Positions 59,334-64,000 of a DNA stretch of 64,000 bases are shown piece after piece. Location: NCBI GenBank assembly GCA_047630275.1, contig JBLHVN010000003.1, forward strand, positions 1-64,000. The letters are read 5' to 3'. Below the pieces are notes generated by a model. The model did not search any database. It was not told where the DNA came from and saw only the letters and a program-made list of their open reading frames with translations. Both the position numbers and the translations under genes were made by a program. Source of the DNA: GCA-2720865 sp047630275 (GTDB lineage: Bacteria > Bdellovibrionota > Bacteriovoracia > Bacteriovoracales > Bacteriovoracaceae). Every line of letters begins with the position of its first letter. The stretch's first letter is position 1.

Positions 59334-60594
59334 TTTTCTTCCTAGGTCTTCTAGAACCTTTATTGGCGTCTTTAGAAGTATTCTTTTTTGGGCTTCTCTT
59401 TGGAACTCGCCCTCTCGCCACTGAATTAGCAAAGGGCTTCTTAACCACTTGAGCAGCTGCGCCATGAAATTCATGAGTCTTATCAACTGTGATAGAAAGC
59501 TTAATTGTTTTTTCAATACCTTTTAAGTAAGTGCGCTCTTCTCCATCACAAAAAGAAATGGCTATTCCTTCTCTGCCGGCCCTTGCTGTTCTTCCTATCC
59601 TATGAACATAATTCTTAGGGTCTTCAGGAAGGTTGTAATTGATAATATGAGTTACATTATCAATATCAATCCCTCTTGCAGCAATATCAGTTGCCACTAA
59701 TACGCGGATCTTTCCTTTCTTTAAATCATCAAGGGCCCTCTCTCTTGCCCCTTGAGATTTATTCCCATGAATAGCAGCTGAAGGAATAGAGACCTTATCA
59801 AGGTGCTTAACAACTCTGTTGGCCCCATGCTTAGTTCTCGTAAAGACAAGAACTGTTTTTATTGCTTTATCTTTTAAGATGCTCTCTAAAAGAAGTGGCT
59901 TGTTGGTTTTATCTACCATCATGACTATCTGTTCGATCTTATCAACAGTAGAGGCTTCAGGAGTCACTTCAACTCGAACTGGATTCTTTAATAGTTTTTG
60001 AGCAAGAGTTGAGATGTCTTTTGGCATAGTCGCTGAAAAAAGAAGAGTTTGTCTCTCCTTTGGTAATTTAGCGATAATCTTTTTAACATCATTAAAAAAT
60101 CCCATATCAAGCATTCTATCAGCTTCGTCTAAAACAAAGACTTCAAGCTGCTCATACTTAATATGACCCTGACCCATTAAATCTAGAAGCCTTCCAGGAG
60201 TTGCGATTAAGATATCAACCCCTTTACTCATGGCCTGAACTTGGGGCCTCTGCCCTACTCCTCCAAAGATGACAGTAGACTTAAGTCCCATGCCTTTAGA
60301 GTATTCTTTTATATTTTGTTCAATCTGAGAAGCAAGCTCTCTGGTTGGAGTTAGGATTAGCACCCTCATACGAGCGGGCTTTGCCTTCACTTTATTATTA
60401 AAGAGATGATGAATGATAGGAAGAGTAAAGGCGGCAGTCTTACCTGTCCCTGTTTGAGCAATCCCTAGGAGGTCTCTTTTCTCTAAAAGATGCGGAATAC
60501 TTTGTTCTTGAATGGGTGTTGGGGTTGTATAACCTTTTTTTGTAACGGCTTCCAATATCTGAGGAAGCAGTTTCAGTGAACTGAAATCTGACAT
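59323..60594 (-). CDS. DEAD-box RNA helicase (RhlE-like)
   Basis: 423 aa. Q motif TPTPIQEQSIP, motif I AQTGTGKT, Ia PTRELASQ, II DEAD, III SAT, IV-VI ending HRIGRTARAG, in the normal order. The short C-terminus is basic (about 45 residues, Lys/Arg-rich), as in RhlE-type enzymes that act on ribosome assembly or mRNA decay. Nearby pnp would be a natural partner in RNA turnover but is a separate unit. Confidence 0.92.
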   Translation of the reverse strand: MSDFSSLKLLPQILEAVTKKGYTTPTPIQEQSIPHLLEKRDLLGIAQTGTGKTAAFTLPIIHHLFNNKVKAKPARMRVLILTPTRELASQIEQNIKEYSKGMGLKSTVIFGGVGQRPQVQAMSKGVDILIATPGRLLDLMGQGHIKYEQLEVFVLDEADRMLDMGFFNDVKKIIAKLPKERQTLLFSATMPKDISTLAQKLLKNPVRVEVTPEASTVDKIEQIVMMVDKTNKPLLLESILKDKAIKTVLVFTRTKHGANRVVKHLDKVSIPSAAIHGNKSQGARERALDDLKKGKIRVLVATDIAARGIDIDNVTHIINYNLPEDPKNYVHRIGRTARAGREGIAISFCDGEERTYLKGIEKTIKLSITVDKTHEFHGAAAQVVKKPFANSVARGRVPKRSPKKNTSKDANKGSRRPRKKTNT

Positions 60595-60710
60595 ATATAT
60601 CCAATTTTTTATGAGTTACTACTTAATCTAAACACTAGTAGCAACAGATTATTATTGGCATGTTCAGATCTACCTTAGGTATCCCTTAGCCTAGGGCTAA
60701 AGTCAATCAA

Positions 60711-61334
60711 CTACTTCTTATCTTTAGAGTCAGTTGAGTCTTTGGAGTACTTATTGATCTTATGCTCTCTTTTCTCTTTCTCTTCTTCGACAACTTTTTC
60801 TAACTCTTCTGGATCAACAGATTTAAAAAGCTTTGGCCTCTTTGCCCCACCTAAACGCTTTGGGTTCATTGGATCATCTTCTTGTTTCCAATGAGTCTTC
60901 CAATCGTCCTTCGTTTTTAAATACTCTTCTCTCTCGGCAGCCTTTTCTCTAACTTCTTCTTGAACCTGAGCCTTCTTTTTGACCTTGATCTTTGATTTTG
61001 CGAATTCTTTATTCTTGGCTTCACGCTTTTCTTGATCGGCCGTTAAGTTATGATGAGAAATATCAATCGTGACGTCACCAGAGATCTTTAACTGACAAGA
61101 GAGCCTCTCTTTAGTTAAGTGAAAAACGTTTCCTAAGAGTTGAATTTCTTCAAAGCCAGGAGGATTGATATTATCTTCACCTGACATAATCTTAATCATG
61201 CAATCAGAGCATGAACCGTTACCACCACAGCTTGATCGCACGTAGATTTCCTCTTCACGGAGTCTCTCTAAGACAGGCTTTTCTTCTGAAATTTCTAAAA
61301 CTGTACCCATAGGGTGTAAGGTTAATTTAGCCAT
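60711..61334 (-). CDS. 2Fe-2S ferredoxin with long charged C-terminal tail
   Basis: 207 aa. Residues 1-100 form a ferredoxin fold with CGGNGSCSDC (Cx5CxxC) and a fourth cysteine in RLSCQL; the Cx5C spacing is adrenodoxin-like. Residues about 105-207 are Lys/Glu-rich, probably helical or disordered, and unusual for a ferredoxin. It starts 1 nt after the stop of the 94-aa gene, so it is the last gene of the pnp-dut block visible here. Confidence 0.82.
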   Translation of the reverse strand: MAKLTLHPMGTVLEISEEKPVLERLREEEIYVRSSCGGNGSCSDCMIKIMSGEDNINPPGFEEIQLLGNVFHLTKERLSCQLKISGDVTIDISHHNLTADQEKREAKNKEFAKSKIKVKKKAQVQEEVREKAAEREEYLKTKDDWKTHWKQEDDPMNPKRLGGAKRPKLFKSVDPEELEKVVEEEKEKREHKINKYSKDSTDSKDKK

Positions 61335-61619
61335 TTATACGTACTTTTGTAGTTTTCTCTCGACTGTCTCAAGAACTTTGCCTTTGAAGGCCCTTAATAA
61401 TAATCCAAATTCAGAAGAGAGCTCTACCCCATCGTCTTTAAAGTTAAGAGCTAGTTTAAAACCCTTCCCTTTGGCCACGATAGTTCCAGCGGCCTTATCC
61501 GTTTGAACATCTGCTTTAACATTGAACTTGGCTATATACTCTTCAGTAATCTGAGCGCAGGCCACGTCAAAGGCTTCATCTTTAGTTGTTACATTTGAAT
61601 AAGGTACTTTTAAATCCAT
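61335..61619 (-). CDS. Small protein resembling the PHA-system (PF09650-like) family
   Basis: 94 aa. The order helix (KDEAFDVACAQITEEYIAKF), strands with a GTIVAKGKGF turn, then LSSEFGLLLRAFKGKVLETV and a final helix resembles the putative polyhydroxyalkanoate-system proteins. Identification is tentative. It starts at the dut stop codon and ends at the ferredoxin start, so it is co-expressed with both. Confidence 0.6.
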   Translation of the reverse strand: MDLKVPYSNVTTKDEAFDVACAQITEEYIAKFNVKADVQTDKAAGTIVAKGKGFKLALNFKDDGVELSSEFGLLLRAFKGKVLETVERKLQKYV

Positions 61620-62077
61620 TATTTCTTTCCTGTTGACCCAAAGCCACCAGCACCACGGTCAGTATTTCCAAGTGAATCAACTATTTCGTAGCTTGCTTGA
61701 ACAACAGGGGCCAAAACAAGTTGGGCCACTCTCTCTCCGTGATTGATAACTTCGTCTTTACTTCCAAGGTTTCCAAGAATGATCTTAACTTCCCCTCTAT
61801 AATCACAATCGATTGTTCCAGGAGAATTACAAACCATAAGACCCGTCTTAAAAGAAAGACCAGATCTTGGGCGCACTTGAATCTCATAACCAAAAGGAAT
61901 TTCCATCGCAAGCCCAGTAGGAATAAGAGTGCGCTCCCCTGGTTTAATCGTGATGGATTCCGAAGGTCCAATAGAGGCGCGAACATCAGCTCCGGCCGCC
62001 CCAGTAGTTTCATAACCGGGAAGTTGTAATTCCCGGTCATAATTTTCTAAGAGTTTTACTTTTACGCTAACACTCAT
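61619..62077 (-). CDS. dut: dUTP diphosphatase
   Basis: 152 aa. All five dUTPase motifs are present: AGADVRA, RPRSGLS, GTIDCDYRGE, GERVAQLV and the C-terminal RGAGGFGSTG that closes over the active site. A trimeric enzyme that makes dUMP and keeps uracil out of DNA. It starts 2 nt after the pnp stop codon. Confidence 0.96.
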   Translation of the reverse strand: MSVSVKVKLLENYDRELQLPGYETTGAAGADVRASIGPSESITIKPGERTLIPTGLAMEIPFGYEIQVRPRSGLSFKTGLMVCNSPGTIDCDYRGEVKIILGNLGSKDEVINHGERVAQLVLAPVVQASYEIVDSLGNTDRGAGGFGSTGKK

Positions 62078-62079
62078 AT

Positions 62080-64000
62080 CTACTTACTCTTTTTTGCTAG
62101 AGGAGCTGCAGCTTTCGCTGAAAGCTTGATTCTACCCATACGATCGATCTCGATTACTTTAACCTTAATCTTGTCACCTTCAGCAACATACTCATTAGGA
62201 TCAGAAACTCTTTCATCAGCAAGTTCAGATACGTGAACAAGACCAGAGATACCTTGAGCGATATCAGCAAAGGCACCGTACTCTTTAATTGTTCTAACAA
62301 CTGCTTCGTACTCTGTACCAACAGCTGGACCTTCAAGTTGAAGTTGAACTAGAGAGATACACTCAGCGATCTTGTCTTTATCAACACCAAGAACACGAAC
62401 TGTTCCGTCTTCTTCGATATCAAGGTTAACATCAAAAGATTCTTGAATAGCTTTGATATTCTTTCCACCAGGACCAATAAGGCCACCGATCTGATCAGGT
62501 TTGATCTTAAAAGATTCAATTCTTGGAACACCATCTTTAAGTTCTTCTCTGTGAGTTGTAATTGTTTTTTCCATCTCACCAAGAATATGGTTACGTCCTT
62601 CTTTAGCTTGATTCATTGCTTTTTCAACGATCTCACGAGTAAGACCTTGAATCTTAATATCCATTTGAAGTGCTGAGATACCGTCTTTAGTACCAGCTAC
62701 TTTAAAGTCCATGTCACCTAGGTGATCTTCGTCCCCTAAGATATCAGTTAGGATCTTAAAGCGAGTTCCATCAGTGATAAGACCCATGGCAATACCTGCA
62801 ACAGGGTTCTTAATAGGAACACCTGCATCTTGAAGTGCCATAGACCCTGAACAAACAGAACCCATTGAAGAAGAACCGTTAGATTCTAAGACTTCACAAA
62901 CAAGTCTCGTTGTATAAGGAAATTCTTCTTTAGAAGGCATAACTGCTTTAATGGCTCTTTCAGCAAGGTTTCCGTGACCTAGCTCACGACGACCAACACC
63001 TCTAACACCACGGGCCTCACCTACTGAGTAAGGAGGAAAGTTGTAGTGAAGGTAGAAATTAGAATAGCTAAGACCGTCAATTCTATCGGCCATTTGCTCA
63101 CCTTTAGACCCACCAATTGTAGCAGTTGCTAGAACCTGAGTTTCCCCTCTTGTAAAAAGAGATGAACCATGTGGGCTTTGAAGGATATTTGTTTCCGTTT
63201 CAATTTGACGAACTTGATCTAGAGCACGACCAGCAATACGCTTATCTTCATCTAGAATATCTGCTCTCATCATTTCATAAAGAAGTTCATCAACAGCTTT
63301 ATAAGATTCTTTTCCAGCAGAGTCACCATCAGTTAGTCCCCAAGCAGCCATGTCAGCTGACATTGATTCTTTAACCTTAGCTTCAAGAGCTTTAACAGCT
63401 TTTTGTCTGTCCATCTTGTCATCAATACCAAGAAGTGCACGAGCATCTGCTGTAAAATCAGCAGTAACTTTTTTCATCATTGTTTCGTTAGCAGCGCTTG
63501 AGATAAATTCTCTTTTTGTCTTACCAACTTCAGCTTGCATAGTAGCGAAGAGCTTAACCATTTCTTTACACTGATCATGTCCGTAGAAGATAGCTTCTAA
63601 AACTTCAGGCTCAGGAACGATATTCGCTTCCCCTTCAACCATTAGAATCGCGTCGGCAGAACCGGCAACGATGATTTCAAGGTCTGAGTTTTCCCACTCT
63701 TCGTGGGTAGGGTTGATACAAAGCTTCCCGTCAATACGACCAACCTTACAAGTAGCGATTGGACCAGCAAATGGAATATCTGAAATGGTAAGAGCAGCTG
63801 ATGAACCAAGAGCAGCTAAGATCTCAGGATCTCCACCTTCTGGGTCATAAGACATAACAGTACAAGAAACAACCGTTTCAAACATATAACCATTAGGAAA
63901 TAATGGTCTTAAAGGACGATCGATTAAACGAGCGTTCAGCGTTTCTTTAGTTGAAGGACGACCTTCTCTCTTAAGAAATCCACCAAGGAACTTCCCGGCT
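62080..64000 (-). CDS. pnp: Polynucleotide phosphorylase (5' end cut by window edge)
   Basis: About 640 residues are visible; the frame stays open to base 64000, and the visible part there, KFLGGFLKREGRPSTKETLN, is the usual PNPase N-terminal region, so roughly 60 N-terminal residues are missing. Two RNase PH domains (LIDRPLRPLFPNGY; FPPYSVGEARGVRGVGRREL), then KH with GGLIGPGGKNIKAI and S1 with VRTIKEYGAFADIAQGISGL, ending KSK. It degrades RNA 3' to 5' using phosphate. It heads the visible pnp-dut-94aa-ferredoxin block. Confidence 0.97.
   Translation of the reverse strand, partial: AGKFLGGFLKREGRPSTKETLNARLIDRPLRPLFPNGYMFETVVSCTVMSYDPEGGDPEILAALGSSAALTISDIPFAGPIATCKVGRIDGKLCINPTHEEWENSDLEIIVAGSADAILMVEGEANIVPEPEVLEAIFYGHDQCKEMVKLFATMQAEVGKTKREFISSAANETMMKKVTADFTADARALLGIDDKMDRQKAVKALEAKVKESMSADMAAWGLTDGDSAGKESYKAVDELLYEMMRADILDEDKRIAGRALDQVRQIETETNILQSPHGSSLFTRGETQVLATATIGGSKGEQMADRIDGLSYSNFYLHYNFPPYSVGEARGVRGVGRRELGHGNLAERAIKAVMPSKEEFPYTTRLVCEVLESNGSSSMGSVCSGSMALQDAGVPIKNPVAGIAMGLITDGTRFKILTDILGDEDHLGDMDFKVAGTKDGISALQMDIKIQGLTREIVEKAMNQAKEGRNHILGEMEKTITTHREELKDGVPRIESFKIKPDQIGGLIGPGGKNIKAIQESFDVNLDIEEDGTVRVLGVDKDKIAECISLVQLQLEGPAVGTEYEAVVRTIKEYGAFADIAQGISGLVHVSELADERVSDPNEYVAEGDKIKVKVIEIDRMGRIKLSAKAAAPLAKKSK

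Noticed and set aside
1..64000. CRISPR arrays, insertion sequences, prophage or integrases
   Set aside because: No regularly spaced direct repeats, transposase, terminal inverted repeats or phage genes were found; the region reads as stable core and envelope genes.

Overview
The window is ordinary chromosomal DNA from an AT-rich Gram-negative bacterium. Nucleotide-sugar and LPS genes (hldA-like kinase, family 9 heptosyltransferase), outer-membrane beta-barrels, lipoproteins and a Wzx/Wzy-type polysaccharide locus show the outer membrane. Many secreted proteins of unknown family, a DUF4416 protein, a C25-type protease and the overall style suggest a Bdellovibrionota/Bacteriovorax-like lineage. 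That placement is an inference; no marker was aligned.

Layout. (1) 1-275: the leader of a ribosomal RNA operon running leftwards out of the window. It has a near-consensus promoter, an exact boxA antitermination site and a perfect palindrome overlapping the -35. (2) 382-1145: a small gene and a PilZ c-di-GMP receptor. (3) 1142-5225: a candidate RiPP (modified peptide) cluster. It contains a 62-residue precursor with a lasso-like YxxP leader and two core cysteines, an HPr-kinase-like kinase, two PqqD-type recognition proteins, a Sec11-like peptidase, a nucleotidyltransferase and a radical SAM/SPASM enzyme, but no lasso cyclase. (4) 5282-15996: a polysaccharide locus with three GT4/GT-B transferases, a WecA/MraY-type initiating transferase, SLBB export protein, polymerase/ligase, Wzz-type co-polymerase and two tandem BY-kinase-like proteins that have lost the Walker A motif. 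(5) 16163-19647: pheT-pheS. (6) 19683-20116: an unrecognised ~370-nt GC-rich RNA with its own promoter and terminator. (7) 20099-24166: DUF4416, hldA-like, heptosyltransferase, cmk and a lytic transglycosylase. (8) 24293-33247: a DUF255 thioredoxin-fold protein, CoA transferase, another GT4, a small RGD-repeat secreted protein with an upstream leader ORF, a Wzx flippase, and two paralogous outer-membrane proteins around a Cys-rich secreted protein. (9) 33249-50910: mostly envelope and secreted proteins of unknown function, including a coiled-coil/Hsp20 fusion, MgtC, an App1-like phosphatase, a C45-like hydrolase, a 704-residue repeat protein and hydrolases. (10) 51000-57783: a C25 protease, a phnD-phnC-phnE importer and paaZ. 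(11) 57780-64000: small proteins, an RhlE-like helicase, a ferredoxin, dut and the 3' part of pnp.

The most distinctive items are the RiPP cluster, the unidentified structured RNA, the pseudo-kinase pair beside wzz, the palindrome in the rRNA promoter, and a recurrent arrangement in which a -10 hexamer lies 6-8 nt before the start codon, suggesting leaderless mRNAs. TTG start codons with good ribosome-binding sites are also frequent. Family assignments come from recognised motifs only; no database search was run.
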